Source: Albugo candida (lineage: Eukaryota; Oomycota; Peronosporomycetes; Albuginales). From it: a DNA stretch of 64,000 nucleotides. The notes under the pieces were generated by a model. That model did not search any database, was not told the origin of the DNA, and saw only the letters and a program-made list of their open reading frames with translations. The position numbers were made by a program, and so were the translations under genes. This document shows, one piece after another, positions 10,424 through 22,286 of the stretch. Location: the NCBI GenBank assembly GCA_040437565.1, contig JBDOQK010000062.1:1-64000 (forward strand), in the 5' to 3' direction. The first letter of the stretch is position 1, and the number at the start of each line of letters is the position of its first letter.

Positions 10424-10589
10424 TCGAAGACAGTGTTACGACCGAGACGAATGCAATCGGCTCGCAAAGGTACTGGATAAAATCACAACGTAAGGATCAT
10501 TCGATCATTGTTGCGGGTACGACACAGACAAGTCAAAATGCAAGTGCAACTCAGATCCTAGTCCTAGTTGGATGGCATTGTTCGGTCGA

Positions 10590-10845
10590 GTGTGGCGGAC
10601 ACCAATTTGCAACCACGGTACTTTTGGACCATTTTTATAGCTTTACAGCATTTACAAAAGACACGGTCTCGTATTGAGGTGGCTGAGGCTACTGCGATTA
10701 ACGAGAAGACATATTATCATCTCTCATAGGTATTTTGACGAAACGTTTTTATATGTACATATGTTATTCAAGATAGCCTAGGCAACTAGAGAAGTCAGTT
10801 AGTCTAATTCTAGTAATATAGACACCTTCAACTGAGCACTTGATC
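10590..10845 (+). repeat. LTR-like repeat, copy 2
   Basis: Inverted partner of 7150-7418. It starts TGTGGCGGACACC and runs to a TTCAACTGAGC end, where it passes directly into a 5'-truncated SINE. The numerous differences between the copies indicate age. Opposite orientation means the pair cannot be the two LTRs of one element; two solo LTR-like copies are likelier. Confidence 0.5.
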
Positions 10846-11080
10846 ACACGAATCCCCTGTTGGAGGTCCTTAGTTCGATCACCGACAGTGTGGTCAGCGT
10901 TTTGAGCCCACCCAAGCAATAAGCTTGAATAATATCTGCTTCCCCAGGTTTGAAGTCAGACATAAGTGATATTCACACGGTCAGGAGCTCATGATAGGAT
11001 GAGGAAGGTAGTTGAAGAACCAGATAAAAAGTGTAATGAAATCCTTCAAAAAGTAAAAACAAAAACAAACAAAAATAGGT
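10838..11080 (+). repeat. tRNA-derived SINE, copy C
   Basis: Contains GAGCACTTGATCACACG and a B-box-like GTTCGATCACC (about 10872-10885), then the body shared with copy A (CAAGCAATAAGCTTG... onward), and ends in an A-rich tail (11050-11075) followed by TAGGTCATGGTGAG. The 5' end of the head is missing where it joins the LTR-like repeat. Confidence 0.6.
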
Positions 11081-13923
11081 CATGGTGAGAGTGTTGCGCA
11101 GAATGAGCTGTCTCGTATGTATTATCTCTTGAGAATGAATTTGCATCCTTTTCTAGTACAGTTTCGTTTCGACTTTGACACACGCCTTCTGCTACGTGAA
11201 AGTTTGTCGAATAGTAGCTCGATGCGAGGAAAAAACCGCCATGCTAAGTAAATAAAATAACTCGAAATTTCAAACCTTTAGCGAAACACGAAAGCGAATG
11301 TATTGCCTTGTTTTGATGGCCAAATCGACACTTCTCGATAGACTCAATTCTGTAGTTGATGAAAACACTAAGAAAAAAACGAACCTTGCGGCGATTACCA
11401 AACAATATTGTGTGCGCACGAGACTGTTTTTGTTCCTGACCGAACGTAAGTACTTTATATTGTGGTTATTGTCGGTACAGCTCGAAAACTTGCGATTTGG
11501 GTATCGAGCACTGCGAACAATGTGCTCATAATCATATACGAATAGGCATAAGACAACAACTGTCCATTGGCATGGGCTTCTTGATTGAACAGATGAAGCT
11601 TCAGTAAAAATCGCATCGTGTGGCCACATATGAAGTAGGACTGCTGATTTGCGTCGATACGAGACAATCCAGAACATACCCAGATACTCAAATCAATCGA
11701 CTTCAGATATGCCAGGATCTTATCTATTGCCCCTGATCGCTTTGCTGGGTTCAAGTGATCATGGTGGGATGACTTCTTGTCAATGCGAGAAACTCAAAGA
11801 ATGTTGCGAAATGTAGTTCTTGCAAATCCGCTCTCCTTACACTCTTTTACTATCGAGTTCATTTCATCTTACACGAAGTAATAAGACTTTTTTACTTCGT
11901 TTCGGTTCAATACAGTGATCCATTCGGTGAATTATGGTTTTTGTTCCTTCGTTGTCATCAATCGTGAGATGGTTTCGTGGGTTAGTTTATTTATGCAGTC
12001 AGCAATGGATGCGAATGCGATGCATCTTGTCGTTTACATTGCTTGAAGTCATTCGTTGATAAAGAGTCTAGTCCGCACGAGTAGAAACATATCATTTTAT
12101 AGTCTGAGCCAAGCTTACCAAAGTCTCAGAAGCAGCATAGCTCATGAGAGAAAACCAAGTGCTTTGTTCAGGCTTTGTAGGATCGATTCAAATGCATCTT
12201 CTATTCTACCGCATCATTAGCGCTCTAGATATCTCTCAGAAAGATCTCGTCGAGCGTCAGCATAATCATCCAATACCGCTGGCGAAATTGTGTAATGCTG
12301 GCATCCAATGCTTACGGGAAACACTCGACTGTGACGAAAAAGCATCCTAATTGATGCAAGAGTCAGTATTAGCAATAGATGATGAAGTAGCTATTGGCTT
12401 TTTTGGTGAAACTGGAAAAAAATTCTTCATTTTGTTAGGTGACTTTCGTATATGTTAATATACATTCTCAATTAGTAAGCACCAATTTGAAAGCTAGGAT
12501 TAAATTTGAATCGTCATTAAAGTATTTGCAGTCCTTTACTACTTCTAGCCGCCGAATCGACAAAATATATGACCGTTCAACAATAACAAGGATATGGACG
12601 GTACGTGTTGCGTGCTCCATTGTAATGTTCATTCATGATATGGAAGCCGCCATGGAGCAAATTTTTGTATCTAATGCGGCTGTTCTGCTTAAAAGACGAT
12701 AATTAAGTTTTTAAGACCATTGAAGATGGTACGTTATCTTAAAAATCCGGACCTTTGCACTTCTTCTATTGTATCAATGCCTCACTGTTGCACTTTGCCA
12801 CCAAAGCATCCTATCGAGAATAGACCGGTTACAAGCTTCTCAACAAAAGCACTGGTCGTATTCTGAACGCTCAAGCGAGAAAGAACTGGAAGCACACTGC
12901 GGCAATCGTCCTAAGAAAGTGATTTTGCTAAAAAAAAAGAACCTGAAGCCTGATTAATAGATACGTCATGAATAACACTATGGACCTTTGGATGACTCTA
13001 TCGGGCATGACACTACATGCTCTGACTGAGCTGCGCAAGGCGAAAGAGATTATCATAAAACGTTCTTCTTCAAATTCGTCAATATTAATTTACAAATGAA
13101 AAAGACACGATAAGGTTGCTTGTTTAGGCCGTTCTATGACAAAGAAGTGCGCATCCGCATGAGCTGTTCATTTTTCATATAATTACAGTCTTTTAGCCGG
13201 ATATTGCATGCTCCAATCGTCTAGACAATGTGCATCATATCCCACTTTTTGGGGGGAAACAGCGGTTGCGGGCCATGATGCTCTCGTAAGCCGATCGCGA
13301 TTAAACTTCAGTGGATAATGTCGAATTATCACATAGTGTATTCTGTGCTGGTATGATCATACAAATAGATATCGCCTACCCTGCTTATCACTTGTTCACT
13401 CACTTTTTTGGTAGAAATCTGCTATACTTTACAACTTTTGCAGTAGATTATTGAGAAGAGATGCTTCAGGCTGTTGACTTCTGGGTATCGGCATCTCAAA
13501 AACCGGAGTCGAGCAAGGAAGACGTCGATCCGTTGTGGCACAACATTCGTAAAGATCTGTATGGAATCTCATCTCATATGCAGAGGACGTGATAGTGTCT
13601 CATGTGCTATAATCGGCTCGATAGGCCGAGAAGGAGACCCAAATGATCTCAAAGAGTAAACTCCGAGCTCTTGAATAGAAGGAATGATCGGACGGACATC
13701 GTTGGGGTAGATTATTGCGTGCTATATTGAGCTTTTAACTTTAAGCACGCGATAATGTTTCTTCAGTAAATATATTCGTTGTTCATGTCCCCGAAGATCT
13801 GTGTGAATATCATATATTATTACAGCAAATATAAAGGTTGAGATGAAGGTACTATTCAGGAGGACAGAAGGATTTTTCCCATTTAAAAGGATTGCTGCTG
13901 TAAATAAAAAAAGTAAGTCATTT
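11081..13923. other. 2.8-kb stretch without a recognised gene
   Basis: Several ORFs of 60-100 codons lie on both strands, for example 11298-11531 (+), 11455-11754 (-) and 12144-12350 (+). None shows a domain I recognise and I could not link them by splice sites. It may hold a decayed or fast-evolving subtelomeric gene. Confidence 0.4.
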
Positions 13924-15398
13924 TCAGTGCAGATTGAAAGTATAGGTTGATTCTGCTGTCGCTGCCATATTCTCCAGCTCCGTTTCGATCTTATAAAAAC
14001 TCGATTCTGAGTCCTCATCATTGAGCTCAATACTAAGATTTCTCGGATCAAGTGCTAGAACTGGTAAATCCTCAAAGTCGCTGACGTTGATCATGATTTC
14101 GGGATCATCAGAGTTTGCTACTTTGGCTCCTATAATGAGAGAATTACTATAAAAAGCGATAAAATCATAGCGAAAGCGAGTACCAGCAATCGTACGAGAT
14201 CCTTTCGTTATTTGAATTCGAGATGGTGCACAATAATCAATCGTGACGCTTTCGTTTATACCATAAGGCGGAGAGAGAGGCTCGTGACTATCTGGTTGAA
14301 AGCTTTCATCGACAAGGGTTGAAAGAATCGCATTATCGAGTGCATTTTCAGTGGTCTCAATGTGGTGTAGCTTCTGATTGTCATGATTTGATTGAGGGAG
14401 ATGAGAAGTATTCTCAAAGCAACCAGTTGACTTTAACATATTTGATTGAGATACGGCGTTCATGAATGGAGAATTTGCATATCGCTGATCCACGAAACAC
14501 TCTGAACGAGATCGAGCTTTTATCCTAACGGGAGATCTTGGTCCAGCTCGTGCCGCACTATCTTCTGCTGATCCTGATATACTACAAGCTTGTAATAAGC
14601 ACTCAGGTGCGGTCAAATACATCCCATTCGATAATCTCAAGGGTAGCGAATTCGATCTTGATCGCATATTTGGCTTTGAGGGTATGCCATGCTGATGAGT
14701 TTTTGTGAACTTGCAATCTGGATGTGATTGCTCTGATCGGACCAGAAATTGTAGCATGTCTACATATTGTCTTCTTTTATTTCATCTAAGAGCCATAGCA
14801 ATGTTCAATCGTACCATCTTTGATGGCCGGACGAATGTTCACGTTACGATGGACCTGATGATTGATAGATAATGCTGTCGGGACTAATGAGCTCTTGGGA
14901 TTATTGTGCAAATTTGCATAGATTGTAGAATCTATCTGTAAGCAGCCATCAACGCCTTCCATGCAAGAGAAAGATGTAAGATGTATCTTACCTGGTTTTT
15001 ACAATTAAAAGAGCTTCGCTTTGGCTGTACATGCTTCAGCCGTTGATGTTGAATTAAGGAGCCCTCGGAGCCATATGCTTTGGTGCATCCAGAATAATTA
15101 CAGCGAAATTTGCGATCAATTTGAGCAGCGGTTCTACAACAGAGGCAAACAGCAAAGTGGCAAGTAAGAACAATGTACTTGAAATAAAACGGTTGTCTGT
15201 ACAATACCGCCGTCGTCGCTTCTTGCGTCTGGGAGAGCTCGTGGATGTTTCGGTCGAAAAAGTTGCAGTGTGTGTCTTGACGGTATCAGAGCTTATAGGT
15301 AGTAATCGAGCGTAAGACTCGGTATCGATGTTATGTATTGGGAACGGCTCGGTTAGATCTCTGATCTGGATATGTGCATTTGAGATAGAAGCAGTCAT
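13924..15398 (-). CDS. C2H2 zinc-finger protein, four exons
   Basis: Exons on the minus strand: 15208-15398, 14992-15133, 14815-14935 and 13924-14759, with GT-AG introns of 74, 56 and 55 bp; together 429 codons plus stop in one frame. A basic patch (RRKKRRR, about residues 57-63) that could be a nuclear localisation signal is followed by one C2H2 finger (about residues 71-95: C-x4-C-x12-H-x4-H, FRCNYSGC ... HQRLKH). The rest is low-complexity, rich in Ser, with an acidic C terminus (NDEDSESS). The FxCxYxGCxKxY...GxLxxHxxxKH pattern resembles fungal and oomycete single-finger transcription regulators. Role inferred: nuclear DNA-binding protein. An alternative upstream exon (15395-15577) could not be joined. 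Confidence 0.75.
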
Positions 15399-16821
15399 GT
15401 GAGAACTTTCTGGTCATTTCGCCAAAATTTGAGCATGTACACTACCCCGTGGGCTCCCAAGCTCGTGATTATATCTTCACAGCTTGATGCTGATGATAAC
15501 TTTGACGAGAGTTGTGAGGTGAAATCGATCCTAGTAATCGTAGGACGTGGAATGGGAGAGGTGGATGTGTTGAGCATTGTTTAATTGGGTATAGCGGTGA
15601 GTGTGGCGCTCTGAATGTGATTCAGCTCCGAATCTGTTCAGTAGCTCTCCCTTAATTTCGAACAACTTGCTGTGAAAAAAAAACGCAACGTAGATAGAGC
15701 AACAAATCACTGTAGGACCGGGCGGGATGGCCGGTTAACGCCTCTTTTTTACTGTTGGAAGTATTTTTGGTCGGAGATAGATAGATTTCGTAAATAACCC
15801 GGAATTACATGGATATCAGTTTTCAAAACTCGAACTAGCCACTAAGGCAGGACTGTAATGATCAAAATCGATTGTTATCGACACAAATGGATTATATTGT
15901 CAGGGTGGGTTCCTTTTACACAGACATTGCACAACGGCACGGACTCTACCAAATAGTCTATTTCCTACCCTGCAGTGTTTCTATCAAATAATGGAATTCA
16001 CGTAGCCGCGTAGTCTACAAAAATAGAACGACTTGCGCAGAAGAAAGGGCATAGAGACTTTCTCCTTGTTCCATGTGGTGCTAATACCTTAATTCATGAT
16101 GAGATCGCGGTATTGGACCTTATGAAGCTCAACACGATCACGATCACTTGGGAGCAGATAGTCAGAAATACTTTATTTACTTCGCTGTATTCGAACTCAA
16201 TTCAACACATGCGATTTACCGACTGACATCAGCTATGCATGTCCTCTCGTCTTTGTGAGATTGAAGATTCTAATGTTTGTATGTCACACGTCAGTTGCAA
16301 GGATGTCACATGTTTTTCCAATCGGTTGTTTGTACAACATGCATTCAGACTGCATTGTACGATATATTAGTCGTCCTATCGTCCTTTCCATATCTTATTT
16401 GTCGCCAACACGCATAGAATGATGAGATCTTTAGCATGTTAGACTTACCAGACGTTGGAAACTCAAACTCCAATCATCGATGCAGAACACGAAAAGTCTT
16501 GACATTGTCACCCGGCTATCCAACACCAGCATCAAACTCATGCATTGATTATGGATGTCCGTCTTTCATCGTTTATCACTATTATCGTATTCAAATAAGT
16601 ATGCTGACTCAAATAAATCAGCTTTCTAGCTCGCAGTCCGAATGCAGTGGACAAGTCAAAATTTATAAAGTCGACGCTATACAATTGTCGTTGCACATGA
16701 ACATAGAGTACTATGTGTGGCCCATCACAAAAGCGCTTATATTAGTCAATCAACTCATGCCAACGACTGAGATCTCTATGGGCGATAGACCTTTTTATTG
16801 CCATCGAAATTGCAAATAACT
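15399..16821. other. Intergenic, no recognised gene
   Basis: About 1.4 kb. It holds a 127-codon ORF at 16436-16819 (+) with no recognisable domain and coding-unlike composition, and the possible extra exon at 15395-15577 (-). No RNA gene or repeat is recognised. Confidence 0.4.
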
Positions 16822-16838
16822 ACTCGCTGGTTATTGCG

Positions 16839-18061
16839 TTATTCGACCACAATGGACCAAGGGTGCGTAACACGGCCATACTAATGAGCACAGAATGAGG
16901 TCCAGCATTTCGTAAAAGCTTCATGATCATACCTGGATGTCAATTATGTGTTTCCAAAGGCGCTCCGCCAGTTTCCCTGCTTGGCCCTCCTTCCCGTTGA
17001 GTGGAATATAAAGGTCCTGAGGAAGCGTTTTATGCATGGCGAAGATAAGACATAAAAGTATGGCAAATCACCTCTCCTTTGTAGTGAATGACTGAAATCG
17101 GTGTGATGATGGCTGCGGTTCCTGAGCCGAATGCTTCAAACAGGCGACCCTCTTTCACAGCACGTGAGAGATCTTGCATTTTGATATTTCCTTCTCGAAC
17201 GGGGAATTTCTCCGACTCTCGAACCAAACTTATGATGCTGTCCCGGGTAATCCCAGGAAGAATATCACCACGCGTCAGCGGGGGAGTAACCAGTTCTTCA
17301 AGGCCTAATATGGTGCAGGCTTGATTCCAATTCATTTAAACTTGTGAAATTCTGACCGTCCTCATTGATCCAATGCATGAAGAAATTCATTGTACCCACT
17401 TCCGTCACGTAATCGTCTTCACCAAAAATCCACAAGTTTTGTGCGTATCCTTTTTCGGCAGCTTCTGCTTGCGGTAATATCCCCGATGCATAGTTGCTAC
17501 ATACATCAATCCATGTAAGACTGATCTATCTAAATGCATTAGTAGAGATTGCTCACACCCTCCTACTTTGTAAGCACCCATTCCGCCAGGCCATGCCCGC
17601 ACGTATTGATCGTTTGCAAACAACTTGACAGGCGCGAATCCTTCCGGGTAGTAGGGACCAACGGGTGAACAGATGATGAAAATTTTGGCCGAGCGAGATT
17701 TCCGAACGCCAATGTGAGCCTAGCATATACATGCGTCATTGAAACTTTACAGATTGAGCTTTAAATTACATCCGTGCTGATCCCAGTTGGTCGAATATAT
17801 AGCGAGTAGCCATCTTGTTTGGGTATCCAGTCTTGATCCACTTTCAAGAGCTCGCTAGTGCGAGTTCATTACTGCATCATCAAAGTATGCGTTGCCAACA
17901 AAGCTTACTTCAGACACTTTAAAAGTTGGTCGCCGTCAAAAGTCTATTGACGCAAGAAGTGAGTTCTCAGCTACTCTTGTCATTGTATCCCTACTGGAAG
18001 TGATAATCGACTCATAGACTGATTCATACGCTTCATATTCATATCCGGTCGAAAAAGTCGA
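16839..18061 (-). other. Second copy of the BCAT gene 3' part (assembly duplicate)
   Basis: 16822-18061 (1240 bp, ending at a 100-N gap) is base-for-base the same as 18162-19401, the start of the next contig, as far as I can compare by eye. Non-coding flanks and introns match too, and the match ends exactly at both contig ends. This is the signature of an unmerged overlap, not a gene duplication. Only the right-hand copy is complete. Confidence 0.88.
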
Positions 18062-18161
18062 NNNNNNNNNNNNNNNNNNNNNNNNNNNNNNNNNNNNNNN
18101 NNNNNNNNNNNNNNNNNNNNNNNNNNNNNNNNNNNNNNNNNNNNNNNNNNNNNNNNNNNNN
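18062..18161. other. Assembly gap with overlapping contig ends (1240 bp)
   Basis: 100 N. Left overlap 16822-18061 equals right overlap 18162-19401. Confidence 0.92.
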
Positions 18162-18178
18162 ACTCGCTGGTTATTGCG

Positions 18179-19771
18179 TTATTCGACCACAATGGACCAA
18201 GGGTGCGTAACACGGCCATACTAATGAGCACAGAATGAGGTCCAGCATTTCGTAAAAGCTTCATGATCATACCTGGATGTCAATTATGTGTTTCCAAAGG
18301 CGCTCCGCCAGTTTCCCTGCTTGGCCCTCCTTCCCGTTGAGTGGAATATAAAGGTCCTGAGGAAGCGTTTTATGCATGGCGAAGATAAGACATAAAAGTA
18401 TGGCAAATCACCTCTCCTTTGTAGTGAATGACTGAAATCGGTGTGATGATGGCTGCGGTTCCTGAGCCGAATGCTTCAAACAGGCGACCCTCTTTCACAG
18501 CACGTGAGAGATCTTGCATTTTGATATTTCCTTCTCGAACGGGGAATTTCTCCGACTCTCGAACCAAACTTATGATGCTGTCCCGGGTAATCCCAGGAAG
18601 AATATCACCACGCGTCAGCGGGGGAGTAACCAGTTCTTCAAGGCCTAATATGGTGCAGGCTTGATTCCAATTCATTTAAACTTGTGAAATTCTGACCGTC
18701 CTCATTGATCCAATGCATGAAGAAATTCATTGTACCCACTTCCGTCACGTAATCGTCTTCACCAAAAATCCACAAGTTTTGTGCGTATCCTTTTTCGGCA
18801 GCTTCTGCTTGCGGTAATATCCCCGATGCATAGTTGCTACATACATCAATCCATGTAAGACTGATCTATCTAAATGCATTAGTAGAGATTGCTCACACCC
18901 TCCTACTTTGTAAGCACCCATTCCGCCAGGCCATGCCCGCACGTATTGATCGTTTGCAAACAACTTGACAGGCGCGAATCCTTCCGGGTAGTAGGGACCA
19001 ACGGGTGAACAGATGATGAAAATTTTGGCCGAGCGAGATTTCCGAACGCCAATGTGAGCCTAGCATATACATGCGTCATTGAAACTTTACAGATTGAGCT
19101 TTAAATTACATCCGTGCTGATCCCAGTTGGTCGAATATATAGCGAGTAGCCATCTTGTTTGGGTATCCAGTCTTGATCCACTTTCAAGAGCTCGCTAGTG
19201 CGAGTTCATTACTGCATCATCAAAGTATGCGTTGCCAACAAAGCTTACTTCAGACACTTTAAAAGTTGGTCGCCGTCAAAAGTCTATTGACGCAAGAAGT
19301 GAGTTCTCAGCTACTCTTGTCATTGTATCCCTACTGGAAGTGATAATCGACTCATAGACTGATTCATACGCTTCATATTCATATCCGGTCGAAAAAGTCG
19401 AATGCGATTACGCTGATCCTTGTAGGCTTTCATACCTTCAAAGCACTGAGAGCGTGACATCAGAAAAGGTAGCAATGCCACATTATGGTCGGTGAAACCT
19501 CAAGGCCATAATGGAATACAGCACTGGCAGGGTCTAGTGAGATTGGACCGTACGGTCTACCACAGAAACATGAGATAGATTTTCACAACTGGAGCGGTAA
19601 GCAATGCGACCTTATCACTGGGTCATCCCATCCTCCTTGTTCAGTGAAATTGACTTCGAGTAAATGATCAGTGAATGTATCACCAAACTTAAGTGAACTC
19701 AGCGGCAGTTTAATCTATGCAATGCAAAACCAAGCTCCTTGTGAGAATTATGATACCATCGTGATGGTCAT
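18179..19771 (-). CDS. Branched-chain amino-acid aminotransferase (class IV, PLP)
   Basis: Transfers the amino group between leucine, isoleucine or valine and 2-oxoglutarate. Eleven exons: 19757-19771, 19611-19714, 19499-19556, 19335-19445, 19249-19283, 19110-19194, 18899-19059, 18697-18836, 18412-18644, 18273-18356 and 18179-18220; sum 1068 nt = 355 aa, the usual length for a cytosolic enzyme. Family motifs: [49 protein letters not shown]-type [19 protein letters not shown] (Lys in AYKVGG is the PLP lysine) and EAFGSGTAA. The C terminus ends HPWSIVVE. The first exon is only five codons and its 42-bp intron is short, so the start is tentative. A mitochondrial-looking ORF lies upstream (19768-20010), but I could not splice it in frame. 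Confidence 0.93.
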
Positions 19772-20025
19772 GCAAATAATAGACTTTTGGATTCTGCGTT
19801 TTGTGTATGATCAAGTTTGCGGCCTATACAACCAGTAAGAAAAAGAGCGATAAAGTATTTGATTCGATCTATACGTTGATGTCTCGGCGAATAGCTGGAG
19901 AAGAACACGCTTCGCGCAAAGGATTGATGGAGGAAGGAACGCGATGCATTCTGACGGAACAATAAGCGAATATGATTGGCGTAGGTCTCATTTCGACGTA
20001 CGCCAATCAATCAACACATCGCGTC

Positions 20026-22232
20026 ATGCTTAAGCTTTGCAATCGTCCGCTTGCATCACAGATATGCATCAAACCTTTGCATCATCTATTGCATCAATGC
20101 TGTCACAAGAAAGCAGGAGCAGAAGCAAACGCTTTGAATGATGTGAACCCAGGTACAATTGGTCAGTATTTTACGCAAAACTTATCCTCTTTCGAGCCCG
20201 AAACCATCCGAAACTTTAGCATTGTCGCGCATATCGATCACGGGAAATCGGTGGGACCTTGTTGCTTGGGTTTATAGGACTTTTGACGTTTACACGATAA
20301 TAAATAGACGCTGGCAGATCGCTTTCTGGAGCTCAATGGGAACATCTCTGCTCGAGATCGCGAAAATGCGCAGCATCTAGATACTTTAAAGGCAGGTCGA
20401 AATGCATGTAAATTGAATCAAAATCACTAATTGACATGCATCTATATACACTGCACTGCAGGTTGAACGTGAGCGAGGAATTACTGTCAAAGCACAGACG
20501 GCGTCCATGATTCATGTACACAAAATTTCAGGCAAAGCTTATCTACTCAATTTGATCGATACACCTGGTCACGTTGACTTCAGTTACGAAGTACATCGGT
20601 CGCTAGCAGCGTGTGAAGGTGTGCTGTTGTTGGTCGACTGCTCTCAAGGGATACAAGCTCAAACTCTGGCAACCTTTTACGCAGCAAAAAAGCTCAATAT
20701 GCGTGTTCTTCCTGTGTTGACAAAGATTGATATGCCTCACGCCGAATTGGATGAAAGCATTTTAAGTCTGTGTAACTTACTGAGTGTCGAGCCGGAGGAT
20801 GTCTTATTGACCTCCGCCAAAACGAACACTGGAATTTCTGAGGTTATGCAAGCCATCATTGAAAAGCTCGATCCACCAGCATCCCATATTGATCAACCTT
20901 TACGCTTCCTGCTAATCGATTCATTCTATGATGACTATCGCGGGATAATATGCATTGTGAGAGTTGTGGATGGCTGCATTTTCCCAGGCACAAACATTTC
21001 TTCACAATTTTCCGGTGAAAATTACGAGGTCCAAGAAACTGGAATCTTGCTACCCCAACGTCTTGCCACATCCGGTCTTCACGCCGGTCAAGTCGGCTAC
21101 ATTATAGCTGGTATGAAAAGCGCAAAAGAGGCCAAAGTGGGCGACACATTTGGTGCAGTGGGCTCATCAGTCGAAGCAGTGATCGGTGTGGAGGAGGCTA
21201 AGAGTATGGTGTTTGCTAGCTTGTACCCGACTGACAATTGCACATTTCAAGATCTTCGCCAGGCAATGGAGAAACTGACGTTAAACGATGCGAGTGTCAG
21301 CATTCAAATTGAGACAAGTGAGGCATTAGGAATGGGTTTTCGTTGTGGGTTTTTGGGTCTATTACATATGGAAGTCTTCCATCAGCGATTATCAGACGAA
21401 CAGAACGCGCAGGTGCTGGTAACTGCGCCCATGGTACCGTACACGATCATCGACCAATATGGAAAGGCGTCTTGTGTTGAAACACCGGTTGCATTTCCAG
21501 CCTCTACAAAGAATCTGACTGTATTGGAACCGATGGTCGAAGCTTCGATCATCACTCCGTCGGACTATTTGGGATCGATACTGACTCTGGTCAAAGAAAA
21601 ACGTGGAACACAGACAGATTTGGTGTATTTAGAGGATGCGCGTGTGATTCTCACGATACATATTCCTTGGCAGGAAGTTGTGACGGATTTCTATGACACT
21701 TTAAAGACTGTTTCTTCCGGATATGGTGAGCTGATACACTGCATTCTGATGCTAATGTACTGAGACAACTGCTTTTGTAGCGACACTGAATTATTCGGAA
21801 ATAGCAGCGCAGAAATCAGACATTGTTAAAGTCGATATCTTGATCAATGGCAAGGCGCTAGACGCGTTATCGTTTGTGTGTCATCGGGATCAGGTAATTG
21901 CAAGTCTGATAATAGAGTATCGCACTCATATGTGTTACGTCCAGGCTACAGTCAATGGGCGCGCATTGTGCCAGAGGCTGAAGAAAGTTTTGGATCGACA
22001 GCAGTATGAGATCTCCATTCAAGCTTGTTTGTCTGGGAAAATATTTGCAAAGGAACGCATTGCTCCTTACCGCAAAGACGTCCTCACAAAATCAGGGAAG
22101 AGAGTAGGTGGGGGCGATAGCACGAGAAAGAAAAAGCTGTTGGAAAAACAGAAGGAAGGAAAAAAACGAATGAAAACTGTAGCAAATGTTCCGTTCTCAC
22201 AAGATGCATTTTGGTCTGTCTTGAAGCGATGA
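20026..22232 (+). CDS. GUF1: Mitochondrial translation factor LepA/GUF1 (EF4) GTPase
   Basis: Ribosome-associated GTPase that back-translocates or remodels stalled mitochondrial ribosomes. Exons 20026-20250, 20308-20391, 20462-21725, 21781-21893 and 21945-22232 give 657 aa. The N terminus is basic and Ser/His/Leu-rich, fitting a mitochondrial presequence, before ETIRNFSIVAHIDHGKS (P-loop, split by intron 1). VERERGITVKAQT is switch I, DTPGHVDFSYEV is G3 and TKIDMP is G4. The LepA-specific C-terminal domain follows (GYATLNYSE, LINGKALDALSFV, ATVNGRALCQRLK, FAKERIAPYRKDV, AKRVGGGD-like region) with a Lys-rich tail. Intron 2 (20392-20461) appears to use a GC donor. The start lies 254 bp from the divergent BCAT start. 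Confidence 0.96.
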
Positions 22233-22286
22233 ACGAATTTAATGTGGGTACAATAATTAGATAGTGTAATGTACACCAAATAGAAC

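Noticed and set aside
11298-12957. Protein-coding gene in the 11-13 kb stretch
   Set aside because: ORFs of 60-100 codons occur on both strands, but none has a recognisable domain or consistent splice links.
15395-15577. Extra 5' exon of the zinc-finger gene
   Set aside because: The 60-codon ORF overlaps the chosen start codon in another frame and no GT-AG pair joins it in frame.
16822-19401. Tandem duplication of the BCAT gene
   Set aside because: The two 1240-bp copies match through introns and spacer and end exactly at both contig ends around a 100-N gap, as at eight other gaps. An unmerged overlap explains it.
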